This document shows, one piece after another, positions 42,466-51,125 of a DNA stretch of 64,000 nt. A model generated the notes under the pieces. The model saw nothing but the letters and a program-made list of their open reading frames with translations. It had not been told where the DNA came from and did no database searches. Both the position numbers and the translations under genes were made by a program. Within the stretch, counting starts at the first letter, position 1; every line of letters begins with the position of its first letter. The stretch is from the NCBI GenBank assembly GCA_963809925.1, contig CAWELH010000004.1, positions 930,001 through 994,000 on the forward strand, read 5' to 3'. The stretch is from DASQZK01 sp963809925. GTDB taxonomy: Bacteria > Bacteroidota > Bacteroidia > Bacteroidales > GCA-2748055.

Positions 42466-43398
42466 CCAAAGATCCAATCCCTTTAAAAAATCAATATTCT
42501 CTCTCACACTATTTGCCGAAATCTCCACAAGCTTTCGTTCGTCATCATCCAGTTCAATCTCAAGGATGTCTTCAATACCATTTTTACCAAGTTTTACCGG
42601 CACGCCGAAATACATATCGTACAAGCCATATTCCCCGTTCAGGAATGCACTGCAGGGAAAGTATCTTTTCTGATTCCTGACGATCGCCTCCGCCATTCGG
42701 GCAGTTGCATAACCCGGTGCATACCAGGCCGATTTACCCATCAGGTTCACCAATTCACCGCCTCCCTTGCGTGTTCGGTTCATGATTTCCTCTATACGTT
42801 CTTTCGGCAGAAGTTGAGTGATGGGTACACCACTGAGAGTGGTATACTTCATCAGGGGTACCATATCGTCACCATGTCCGCCCAGCGTGATGGCCTGAAT
42901 GTCTTTCACAGATGAGTCAAGAGCTTCTGCCAGGAAGGCCCGGTATCTGGCTGTATCGAGCAATCCTGCCATGCCGATAACGCGTTCAGGTGAAATACCG
43001 GCGGTTTTATATGCCACATACGACATCGCGTCGAGAGGGTTCGATACCACGATCAGGATCGCGTCGGGCGAATATCTGATAATATTTTCAGTAACATTCT
43101 TGACGATACGGGCATTGGTAGAGAGAAGATCCTCCCGGTTCATCCCCGGTTTACGAGCCAGGCCGGAAGTGATGATTACAATTGACGACCCGGCCGTGGC
43201 TTCATAGTCATCGGTTACACCGGATGTTCTCGTATCAAATAGCGCCAATGGTGCCATCTGCATAATATCAAGCGATTTACCCTCTGCCAGACCCTTGACC
43301 ACATCAAGCAATACGATCTTGTTCCCTATTTCCTTTTCTGCCAGAATGTTGGCTGCTGTGGCACCTACATTTCCAGCTCCGACTACCGTGATTTTCAT
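42463..43398 (-). CDS. mdh: Malate dehydrogenase
   Basis: This is an LDH-like NAD-dependent malate dehydrogenase of 311 residues. It has VVGAGNVGATAANILAEK (Rossmann), LDVVKGLAEGKSLDI, the substrate-binding RKPGMNREDLL and VVSNPLDAMSYVAYK, and the catalytic His in ALGGHGDDMVPL-like TLGGHGDDMVPL. The ATG at 43398 (MKITVVGAGN) is preferred; the one at 43410 adds four residues. Both fall in a 14-bp palindrome. It catalyses malate-oxaloacetate exchange, in line with pckA and ppdK further on. The yggS gene is divergent. Confidence 0.95.
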   Translation of the reverse strand: MKITVVGAGNVGATAANILAEKEIGNKIVLLDVVKGLAEGKSLDIMQMAPLALFDTRTSGVTDDYEATAGSSIVIITSGLARKPGMNREDLLSTNARIVKNVTENIIRYSPDAILIVVSNPLDAMSYVAYKTAGISPERVIGMAGLLDTARYRAFLAEALDSSVKDIQAITLGGHGDDMVPLMKYTTLSGVPITQLLPKERIEEIMNRTRKGGGELVNLMGKSAWYAPGYATARMAEAIVRNQKRYFPCSAFLNGEYGLYDMYFGVPVKLGKNGIEDILEIELDDDERKLVEISANSVRENIDFLKGLDLW

Positions 43399-43410
43399 GT
43401 TACGTAACAT
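43397..43410. promoter_or_regulatory. Perfect palindrome over the mdh start codon
   Basis: ATGTTACGTAACAT reads the same on both strands and contains both candidate ATG codons of mdh. A related TTACGTAACA is found before xerD (51095-51104). It could be a regulator-binding site of the CRP/FNR size class, or chance. Confidence 0.3.
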
Positions 43411-43517
43411 TTAAAATGCTTGCAATAATAGGCATTTTATTTTTCTTTAGGGAACCATAGATTGAAAAATATGTCTTCCAAGCCGGGGCAACGATAGTAT
43501 GAGATATTTTTTTAATT

Positions 43518-44201
43518 TTGAACATAAAAAAGGAAGTGATAAATCTTGTCGAAAATATCAAACATCTGAAAACAGAGTTGTCTGAAGATGTTAAACTCAT
43601 CGCAGTCTCAAAGACAAAGTCTGTTTCAGATATCAGGGCGCTCTATGATAGCGGGCACAGAGTGTTTGGTGAAAACAAGGTTCAGGAACTTGTGTATAAG
43701 GCGGGTGAGCTGCCCGAAGATGTTGAATGGCATATGATCGGCCATCTCCAATCTAACAAAGTCAAATATATTGCACCTTTTGTTCATCTTATCCATGCTG
43801 TCGACAGCCTGAAACTCCTTAAAGTGATTGATAATGAAGGCCGGAAACTAAGCAGGATCATAGATTGTCTATTGCAGGTGCATATTGCCGAGGAAGAAAA
43901 TAAATTTGGGTTTTCGGATGAGGAGCTGCACAACCTTTTCAGTACAGTCAAACATTCAACGCTGACAAATATCCGGTTATGCGGCCTCATGGGAATGGCC
44001 ACATTTACCAGAGATGAAAGCCAGGTAAGGAAGGAGTTCAGGCATCTGAAACAGCTTTTTGATCAAATACAATCAGCATGGTTTACCGATAAACTTCATT
44101 TTAAATGGATATCCATGGGCATGTCCAACGACTACCAGTTAGCCGTTGAAGAAGGATCGAACATGCTACGCATCGGTAGCCTGATCTTTGGTGAAAGATA
44201 G
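43518..44201 (+). CDS. YggS/PROSC family PLP-binding protein
   Basis: The 227-residue TIM-barrel protein binds PLP and has no known enzymatic turnover; the family controls PLP homeostasis. The PLP lysine is in LIAVSKTK (Lys32). Other landmarks are GENKVQELVYKAGEL, WHMIGHLQSNKVKYIAPFVHLIHAVDS, GLMGMATF, and the phosphate-binding WISMGMSNDYQLAVEEGSNMLRIGSLIFG. The start is a TTG at 43518; no ATG is available near the expected N-terminus, and GTG at 43536 is an alternative. It is divergent from mdh and 26 bp before the next gene. Confidence 0.92.
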   Translation: MNIKKEVINLVENIKHLKTELSEDVKLIAVSKTKSVSDIRALYDSGHRVFGENKVQELVYKAGELPEDVEWHMIGHLQSNKVKYIAPFVHLIHAVDSLKLLKVIDNEGRKLSRIIDCLLQVHIAEEENKFGFSDEELHNLFSTVKHSTLTNIRLCGLMGMATFTRDESQVRKEFRHLKQLFDQIQSAWFTDKLHFKWISMGMSNDYQLAVEEGSNMLRIGSLIFGER

Positions 44202-44227
44202 TATTGGTTTTACTAAAAAGTCCATAT

Positions 44228-45205
44228 ATGGCCAACCTGAATACAACTTTTGCGGGTTTGAAACTCAGAAATCCGTTTATCATCAGCAGTTCCGGGATTA
44301 CATCTTCCCTCGAACGCATTCGGACACTCGATACCCTGGGAGCAGGTGCAGTTGTGCTGAAGTCACTCTTCGAAGAGCAGATCAATTTTGAAACCGGAGA
44401 CTTGCTTCAAAAGACCGACTATCCTGAAGCACTTGATTATGTGAAAAGGTATACAAGGGAAAATACACTCTCTGAATATTTGCAGCTCATAAAGGATGCG
44501 AAAAGGGCAGTTCATATGCCTGTCATTGCCAGTATTAATTGCATATCAGCCAGTGAGTGGATGGATTTTGCCGTAAAGATTGAGGAAGCCGGAGCCGACG
44601 CTCTTGAACTGAACGTTTACTTCCTGCCTGTCAACCGTGAAAAAGACCCGGTGCAATACGAACAGATCTATTTTGATCTGCTCACAGGCATTAAGAAAAG
44701 GATCAGTATTCCGGTCATTATTAAACTTGGTCAGAATTTCACGAACCTTAACTATCTCGTAAGTCAGCTTTACTATCGGGAAGCTAGTGGCGTTGTTCTT
44801 TTCAACCGCTTCTATGCTCCGGATATCGATATTGATGACCTGAGTATGGGGAGTTCTGAAGTATTCAGCCTGCCTTCCGATATAAGGAACAGTCTGAGGT
44901 GGGTGGGTATTGTGTCCAGCCAGGTTCGAAGTATTGATATTGCCGGATCAACAGGGGTTCATTCCGGTGAAGCGGCAGTGAAAATGCTTCTTGCCGGGGC
45001 AAATGCAGTGGAAATTTGTTCTGTGCTCTACAAAAATGGTCTTGAATATCTTACAGTAATGATCGACCAGTTTGAATCATGGATGATTTCGAAGAATTAC
45101 AAAACGATAGATGAATTCAGGGGGGTGATGAGTTATTCCAGGATAGATGATCCTGCAATATATGAGCGTGCACAGTTCATGAAGTACTTTTCAAAGCTGA
45201 CTTAG
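44228..45205 (+). CDS. Dihydroorotate dehydrogenase-like FMN protein
   Basis: The 325-residue TIM barrel has the class 1 DHOD-like layout: TTFAGLKLRNPFIISSSGIT, LGAGAVVLKSLFEEQI, PVIASINCISASEWMDFA, DALELNVYF, IPVIIKLGQNF and a C-terminal GVHSGEAAVKMLLAGANAVEICSVLYKNG, where the FMN phosphate would bind. True PyrD usually has a catalytic Cys or Ser in the loop near the centre, which I cannot place here, so a different substrate is possible. The ATG at 44228 (MANLNTTFAG) is used rather than an upstream TTG. The 3' end overlaps the convergent HEAT-like gene by 4 nt. Confidence 0.87.
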   Translation: MANLNTTFAGLKLRNPFIISSSGITSSLERIRTLDTLGAGAVVLKSLFEEQINFETGDLLQKTDYPEALDYVKRYTRENTLSEYLQLIKDAKRAVHMPVIASINCISASEWMDFAVKIEEAGADALELNVYFLPVNREKDPVQYEQIYFDLLTGIKKRISIPVIIKLGQNFTNLNYLVSQLYYREASGVVLFNRFYAPDIDIDDLSMGSSEVFSLPSDIRNSLRWVGIVSSQVRSIDIAGSTGVHSGEAAVKMLLAGANAVEICSVLYKNGLEYLTVMIDQFESWMISKNYKTIDEFRGVMSYSRIDDPAIYERAQFMKYFSKLT

Positions 45206-45768
45206 TTCAGTTCGGGACGGAAAGGGCCCTGAAACATTTTGACGACTGAAAGCAGTTCACGGACAAGCTTATTTTTTTCATCATCCATTGCGGTGAAACG
45301 GCTTTCGATATACAAAGCCTTCTTATCTCTTTCAGAGATGCTAAGATTGTGAATATTTTCCTCCACAACAGTAAAAGCCTCGAGAGCAGTCATATAGTCC
45401 TCTTCCAGCACCAGGTCGATAAACAGGTCGATGTCGGAGGAGTAATCAAGGCCATTTTGCCAGCAGGCTGCAACGATCCGGTGAAGGTTCATTCGCTTCC
45501 GGTCTTTTCTGATGGCTTCGGCTATCACTCCTGCTGAAGATTTATCTTTAAGGTCGTTTAACAGTCCTGCACATGCATCGGCAGTTTCCTCACTTACATC
45601 TGAGGAGATGAGGTCAATCACCTCCGGAAGAATATCCCTGTTTCCATTATACCGAAGCTCCTGGAGTGTTTCAAGGATGACTTCCTGCTTTCCGGAGTGT
45701 AATTTCCGGATGATCTCCTCATTTTTCTTCTGTTTCCCAGTGCTGCTGTCTCCTGTCGTCATGATCAT
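45202..45768 (-). CDS. HEAT-repeat-like cytosolic protein, end of the T9SS-cargo operon
   Basis: The 188-residue acidic helical protein has no signal peptide. Repeated units such as VILETLQELRYNGNRDILPEVIDLI and ETADACAGLLNDLKDKSSAGVIAEAI have the spacing of HEAT repeats. The ATG at 45768 overlaps the stop of the upstream TPR gene by 4 nt, indicating translational coupling. Function is unknown; it may bind a partner protein. It is unusual for a cytosolic scaffold to be encoded with a secreted T9SS cargo. Confidence 0.75.
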   Translation of the reverse strand: MIMTTGDSSTGKQKKNEEIIRKLHSGKQEVILETLQELRYNGNRDILPEVIDLISSDVSEETADACAGLLNDLKDKSSAGVIAEAIRKDRKRMNLHRIVAACWQNGLDYSSDIDLFIDLVLEEDYMTALEAFTVVEENIHNLSISERDKKALYIESRFTAMDDEKNKLVRELLSVVKMFQGPFRPELN

Positions 45769-46970
45769 TTGCAATATTTCTCAACATAATCCCTGGCTTC
45801 AAAAAGGCCGTACTCAAAAGCTTTATTGAATCCGAAACATGCTTCGTCCTTGTTACCGAGCTGAATGGCTGCAAGACCGAGATCGAAATAGGCGGTCGCG
45901 TTACGCGGATCAAGATCCAGTGCCATGGAAAAGTCATTCCTTGCATATTTATAAGTGCGTGTTTCCATATAGGTTTCACCACGGGCAAGAAAGTATTCAG
46001 GTTTCGACTGGTCCAGGGCCAGCGCTTTGTTATAACACTCGAGTGCTTTGAAAAGCTTATGGTTTTCCTGGTTGATTGTACCAAAACGATACCAGTTTTC
46101 ATGATCGTTGCCAAAGTACTTCAGATAGAATTCCATATCTGATACCGCCTCATCATACAGGCTGCTCTTGCTGTTTGCCTGGGCTCTTTTCGGGTACAGA
46201 CTAAAGTTATCCGGATCATATTTCAGGGCAGAGGTAAAATCTTCCAGGGCATCCCGGTATTTCCCCAGCTTTAAATTTAGATCTCCACGCCTGGCATACA
46301 GATCCGCATTTCTTTTGTCAGTGGTTAGCGCTGCATTGAGGTCCTCAAGCGCCTGATGGTCGTTCCCGGTTTTCAGATAGACCTCGGCACGTTTTGCATA
46401 TAATGGTGCTTTACGGTAATTCCCTTTTAATGCTTCACTTAGAACATCTGCGGCTTCAATGTAGTCGCCCGATTTAACCATATAATCTGCCTCGGCCATA
46501 GACTGATCAAACCCTGTGTAATAGTTGGATTCCTTCCAGAAATGTATCCACTTTGGGTTGTTTTCAAATACCGACATATCCTTATCTAGAAGTATGGCGC
46601 TTTCCGGTAGGCGGTGATTGGATTTTAGGTGCAAATCAAGGTAACGGAGGGTTTCGTCGATATTGTTTTCGCGGGCACTGATTCTGGCAGACCAAATGGC
46701 ACCTCTTCCCGGATCAGCTTTGTCAACGTCATTAAAGTCATTCAGCGCTTTTGCCGCGTCACCTGATTTAAGGTACGACAGGCCACGATAATACAGTGCA
46801 TCTGTATTTTTTTCATTGATTTTCAAACTACGACCTAAACATACGATGGCTGAATCATAGGCTTCCTGCTGATAAAAGGCATAACCACGGATATAATTCT
46901 CCTCCGGTAGTTTTTGTGCCGCAACTACTGCAGGAAGTAGCAGGAGTAATATGGTGACTTTAAAATTCAT
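45765..46970 (-). CDS. Exported TPR-repeat protein in the T9SS-cargo operon
   Basis: The 401-residue protein starts with a signal peptide (MNFKVTILLLLLPAVVAAQ) and is built of about nine TPR units, for example ALYYRGLSYLKSGDAAKALNDFNDV and DLYARRGDLNLKLGKYRDALEDFTSAL. The ATG at 46970 was chosen because the signal peptide follows directly; an upstream start at 47006 would add 12 charged residues. It overlaps the T9SS cargo gene by 11 nt. The probable site is the periplasm or outer membrane. Confidence 0.88.
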   Translation of the reverse strand: MNFKVTILLLLLPAVVAAQKLPEENYIRGYAFYQQEAYDSAIVCLGRSLKINEKNTDALYYRGLSYLKSGDAAKALNDFNDVDKADPGRGAIWSARISARENNIDETLRYLDLHLKSNHRLPESAILLDKDMSVFENNPKWIHFWKESNYYTGFDQSMAEADYMVKSGDYIEAADVLSEALKGNYRKAPLYAKRAEVYLKTGNDHQALEDLNAALTTDKRNADLYARRGDLNLKLGKYRDALEDFTSALKYDPDNFSLYPKRAQANSKSSLYDEAVSDMEFYLKYFGNDHENWYRFGTINQENHKLFKALECYNKALALDQSKPEYFLARGETYMETRTYKYARNDFSMALDLDPRNATAYFDLGLAAIQLGNKDEACFGFNKAFEYGLFEARDYVEKYCK

Positions 46971-49611
46971 TTTGTCCCTTATTGTCGTTGGTTGCACCTT
47001 TTTCATGATACAAATGGATGAATCCTACTATATTTCTGATTTCAATACCGGTAATTCTCTTCTCATATACATCACAGATATAGTAGTAAACCCCTGGAGC
47101 CGCCAGTTTATTGCTGCCCATGATTTTCCCGTCCCAATTGATGTTTGGATCTTCCGTCTGATAAATCATCTGCCCCCAGCGATTGAAAATCTTCATGTCG
47201 ATTTTACTGACATCTCTGTATTCATAAGGCCTCAGAACATCATTGATATCGTCTCCGTTAGGGCTGAACACATTGGGGATTTCATATTTGATGCATTCAT
47301 CCACACATATCTTTACAGAGGGTTGACTCTCGTTTCCGAATGAATCTACTGCTGTCACAAAATAGCAACCTGCCAGGCCGTCCTGTGGATAATGTTTATA
47401 CGTATTCTGAGTGATACCTTTTAGACTGTCTATCACAAAATAATTAACATCGATGCGGGGTGTATAGTAAATTTTATACTGCACAACATCCACGCCACAC
47501 TCAGGCGTCGGATCGGAGTATCTCCACGTCAGATGATTGTAAAGACTGTCACATGCAGAATGTACCATCAGGTCAGGAGGGCAGGGTGGGATGGTGTCGC
47601 CCGGAATTCCACAAGCCCGGTGAGAAATATTCCGGTTTGTATAATGAATACTGCTATTATCCCTGGATCCGGATGAAACCACGTAATAACAATATTCCTG
47701 CCCGTTTGTAAGATTTTTGTCGGTATAATGATCTTCGGTTGTAATATCCAGGGAATCATACAAACCTGTGTTATTATTTAGTCTGTATATTATATAACTT
47801 GTATTAAGCCAGGGCACATTTTTCTTGAAATTGAGAAGGATCTGATTATCACCGATCCTCACTTCCGGGTAAACGGTTGAAGCCACTTCCGGTTTCCCGA
47901 TCAGAAACTGGTTACCCGGAGCATCGTTATATAATTCAACACTGTAGGAGTATGGGTAGTTTTGCGTATTGATGGGTTGGTCGGTATATGTTGTATCATT
48001 CAGATCATTGGTAGTAAAAGAGTTTATTTCCTGTAGATTTTTGCCCCAGAGATCATTTGATCTGTAGATGATGTACTTATAAGGACCGTTGGCTGGAATG
48101 GTATCCAGATTCAGCGGTTTAGCCCATGAAAGAAAAATAGCCCCCTGGTCTCCGGGATCTTCTACCGATGCATTTAGCAAGGGCGGAGAGCCGGGTACGA
48201 GGGATGTACATAATTCCTCTGAGGGAAAACTTTCGGAACCGTCGGAGAGAATGGCTGTGATTCGGTAGCAGTATTGTGTGCCCTGGACAAGACCGTTTCC
48301 CTTATTATCATCATTGAAGATGGTATCATTAACGGATGAAGTAGAGCCGGCAAGTACAAAACCAGAGCTCGCTGGGAGACCTGGTGTACAGTCATCATGT
48401 GTGTAGGTTGAAGTACCTTCTTTCCGGTAGATTTTATATCCCAGGATATTATCACAGTCATATTTATCCCAAAGAAGGTTTATAGAATTACTTGAAGGTA
48501 TTGCATCAAACAAAACAGGGGCAGGTGCAAGGACTTTGATCCTGAGATTGTCAATATCGATAAGGCTGAGTTCCGGATTGTGGTCTTCCGTTTTTATAGT
48601 AATAAGGTATGGTTGCTCTCTGGGATCCATACATGAGGTTTGCCATACGATCCTGGAGGTAATAGATCCCGGGGATTGGGCGATAACCGAGTCGTAAACG
48701 GATGTGCCGCCATATGCATAAGGTCCGCCGGTAATAAAATGGGTCAGGTTGTCGCCGTCGGGATCGGTTGAAGTGACCAATTGTTCAAAGCGGGTTCCGG
48801 CCAGGATACAATAATCAGGCAGAGAATCATTTACGGGCGGATGGTTGTTTGTCCGGTAAACTTCAATCTGCATGTCCCGGACAACGTTTCCTATCTTAAC
48901 GTGATTTCGCCACTCGGAGATATTCATGGCGATATTATATATTCCGGTATCCACCGGTGCATCCCATACCAGATCACCAGTCACGGGATTGACGTATAAA
49001 GTATCGCTCGCTTTGGGCAAGGTGTAATTTTCGATTGGCAGGCCGTCTTCGGCAGTGCAAACCGTGAGTGAGTATGATAAACTGTCGCCATCGTAATCAA
49101 AAGCAGCCGGGTTATGGATGAAGATCTGATGCAAGGCAGCTTTGTCAATCGGGGGGTTCAGCAACACTGGTGTACTATTTTCACCAATACTGGGATTGAT
49201 GGTAATGATGGTCTTGATGGAAAATACCACGTTCACGGAGTTTGGGATGTTTCTTACCCCGTAATTCCTGTTGGGGTCCTGGACTACGACCTGGTAGGTT
49301 CCGGGGCCCGGAAAAGTATGTTGAGAAATGTAGGTATTATGCCGGTAATAATTGGGAAGGTTTTCCAGCGCTACTCTGGGTGCAATTGATTTGGTATTGT
49401 CGCCCCACTGTACTTCCAGCTGAGGCCTGTCTGCAGCACTTAAAGTGTACGTGAAGGTGGTTATGGTGATCTCATAGGTCAAATCACTGATCTGCCGCAT
49501 GGTGATCTCACCTGCCCTGTTATGTGTTGCCCATACAGCAGGGTTAGGAAAGGCGGCCAGAACCAGGATGATTGCTATGGCATTGGCAATATGTTTGTAA
49601 TAGCTTCTCAT
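46960..49611 (-). CDS. Gliding-motility-associated protein with T9SS type-B C-terminal domain
   Basis: The 883-residue secreted protein has a signal peptide, then the THNRAGEITMRQISD start that is common in Bacteroidota surface adhesins, cadherin/PKD-like and fibronectin type III-like repeats (LLWDKYDCDNILGYKIYRK; FLSWAKPLNLDTIPANGPYKYIIYRS), and a C-terminal CHU_C/type-B sorting domain of about 85 residues (IPNVFSPNGDDINDVLRP ... FNRWGQMIYQTEDP ... GVYYYICDVY). The type-B domain directs export and surface anchoring by the T9SS. It is coupled to DUF6702 upstream (4-nt overlap) and TPR downstream. Confidence 0.93.
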   Translation of the reverse strand: MRSYYKHIANAIAIILVLAAFPNPAVWATHNRAGEITMRQISDLTYEITITTFTYTLSAADRPQLEVQWGDNTKSIAPRVALENLPNYYRHNTYISQHTFPGPGTYQVVVQDPNRNYGVRNIPNSVNVVFSIKTIITINPSIGENSTPVLLNPPIDKAALHQIFIHNPAAFDYDGDSLSYSLTVCTAEDGLPIENYTLPKASDTLYVNPVTGDLVWDAPVDTGIYNIAMNISEWRNHVKIGNVVRDMQIEVYRTNNHPPVNDSLPDYCILAGTRFEQLVTSTDPDGDNLTHFITGGPYAYGGTSVYDSVIAQSPGSITSRIVWQTSCMDPREQPYLITIKTEDHNPELSLIDIDNLRIKVLAPAPVLFDAIPSSNSINLLWDKYDCDNILGYKIYRKEGTSTYTHDDCTPGLPASSGFVLAGSTSSVNDTIFNDDNKGNGLVQGTQYCYRITAILSDGSESFPSEELCTSLVPGSPPLLNASVEDPGDQGAIFLSWAKPLNLDTIPANGPYKYIIYRSNDLWGKNLQEINSFTTNDLNDTTYTDQPINTQNYPYSYSVELYNDAPGNQFLIGKPEVASTVYPEVRIGDNQILLNFKKNVPWLNTSYIIYRLNNNTGLYDSLDITTEDHYTDKNLTNGQEYCYYVVSSGSRDNSSIHYTNRNISHRACGIPGDTIPPCPPDLMVHSACDSLYNHLTWRYSDPTPECGVDVVQYKIYYTPRIDVNYFVIDSLKGITQNTYKHYPQDGLAGCYFVTAVDSFGNESQPSVKICVDECIKYEIPNVFSPNGDDINDVLRPYEYRDVSKIDMKIFNRWGQMIYQTEDPNINWDGKIMGSNKLAAPGVYYYICDVYEKRITGIEIRNIVGFIHLYHEKGATNDNKGQNEF

Positions 49612-50102
49612 TTCAGTTGTATCTCCTGCTCCCTGTTGTTGTTAGTAAAGCGGTAACCATTCTGATTGTTGTGGTCACTGACAATTACCAGATTGGTCTG
49701 ATCATGGAACATATCGACAAGCAGGCTGTTCTGAATGGTCAGTGTCTTCATTTTACCGGTAGTTTTTATGTCAAAATATAGCCAAATGGCACCCTCATTT
49801 TCCTCACTCCCCGAATATGCCAGCTCCACTGTGTCTTTCCTGTTAATGATAACCTGCAGTTCTCCGATGATATATCCGAGTATAATTTTTTTTTCAGGAT
49901 TCTCATTCAGCTTTTCAACATCTATTTTTCGATGAAATTTATTCTCAAGAGCCAACGCCAGATCATCACTGAAAAGCTTTACGGAAACTTTCATCTCATC
50001 AACTCCCACCTCGAAATTACAAACCGATACGTGTACCGGATGCGCTTTCATTTCTTGAACTGACACGAAAGTTATCAATAATATCAGAATTACTCTTCCC
50101 AA
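49608..50102 (-). CDS. DUF6702 family exported protein
   Basis: The 164-residue protein has a signal peptide (MGRVILILLITFVSVQEMKA), after which the mature chain starts HPVHVSVCNFEVGVDEMKVSVKLFSDDLALAL, the DUF6702 signature. The remainder is beta-rich with no catalytic motif. It is the first gene of the minus-strand unit with the T9SS cargo (ATGA overlap) and faces HupE/UreJ across 300 bp, a pairing seen in other Bacteroidota. Function is unknown. Confidence 0.85.
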   Translation of the reverse strand: MGRVILILLITFVSVQEMKAHPVHVSVCNFEVGVDEMKVSVKLFSDDLALALENKFHRKIDVEKLNENPEKKIILGYIIGELQVIINRKDTVELAYSGSEENEGAIWLYFDIKTTGKMKTLTIQNSLLVDMFHDQTNLVIVSDHNNQNGYRFTNNNREQEIQLK

Positions 50103-50402
50103 ACCATCAATTTTAAGGTAAAATTACACAAATATCACATGGTTTGTTTGCCTCAAATGTTAAATATTGTAAATCAGGAAGCGTTCATCCGGGTAAACCT
50201 GTTCTGAAAGCAATCTATGTGGAAAATAAGTTTCAGTTTCAAGGAATTTTATACCATAATATAAAATTTTCAACGCCTTCACGTATTACATTCAAGGCCT
50301 GAACTACCGTTTAATTATAATCAGGCTACTGAGTGCTATAACATACGAATAAACGCTTATCTTCAAATTTTTATTTTATTTGTACTTCAAACCTGAAAAA
50401 TC
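50103..50402. other. Divergent intergenic region between DUF6702 and HupE genes
   Basis: This AT-rich 300-bp gap should carry promoters for both sides. I find no convincing -7 box, hairpin or small gene in it. Confidence 0.5.
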
Positions 50403-50987
50403 ATGTCCGTTTTTGAGTTATACCTGAGGCTTGGGATCGATCATATTGCAGACCTGCAAGGCTATGATCATATTCTTTTTATTATGTCTCTCAGTATCAT
50501 GTATCCATTGAAACAGTGGCGCAAACTGCTCATTCTGATAACAGCATTTACCATTGGACATTCTCTGACCCTTGCCCTGGCTACATTGAACATCATCAGG
50601 ATAAATACCGGCATCATTGAGTTTCTCATTCCGGTAACCATTTTCCTTACTGCACTTGGGAATGTTTTTCAGAAGGCGGAGAAGATATCTGAGCTTTCAC
50701 ACCGTTTTAAGTATGTTGCAGCACTCTTTTTTGGTCTGATCCATGGGCTTGGATTTTCAAACTACCTCAGGGGAATGCTTGGGAAGGAAGACAGCATGCT
50801 CATTCCGTTGTTTTCTTTTAATTTGGGAATTGAACTTGGTCAGATTACCATCGTTTTGATAGTCACTGGTATTACCCTGCTGGCTGTGGATATACTGGGG
50901 GTGAAACGACGTGAGTGGACGCTGGTATTTTCCGGCGTCGCACTTGGAATTGCCTTTCTGTTGGCTGCCCAGAGGTTCCCATGGTGA
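50403..50987 (+). CDS. HupE/UreJ family membrane protein
   Basis: The 194-residue polytopic protein has about six hydrophobic segments and the family motifs GYDHILFIMSL near the N-terminus, AFTIGHSLTLALA, GLIHGLGFS and FNLGIELGQ. The His and Asp of GYDHILF and GHSLT are typical of metal-handling HupE/UreJ (nickel or cobalt transport in known members). No urease or hydrogenase genes are in the window, so the metal and purpose are open. It lies divergent to DUF6702. Confidence 0.88.
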   Translation: MSVFELYLRLGIDHIADLQGYDHILFIMSLSIMYPLKQWRKLLILITAFTIGHSLTLALATLNIIRINTGIIEFLIPVTIFLTALGNVFQKAEKISELSHRFKYVAALFFGLIHGLGFSNYLRGMLGKEDSMLIPLFSFNLGIELGQITIVLIVTGITLLAVDILGVKRREWTLVFSGVALGIAFLLAAQRFPW

Positions 50988-51125
50988 AAGATATGAAGCA
51001 GTCAAAATACCTGGGATACAAATTCATTTAATCGAATATCATTATTCATTATAAACCAAAAATCATGTGGATTATCAGAACAACATAGCTTATTTTACGT
51101 AACAGATAGAGTTAAATACTTAATC

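Noticed and set aside
45719..46114. 131-codon minus-strand frame
   Set aside because: Shadow of the TPR and HEAT genes in another frame.
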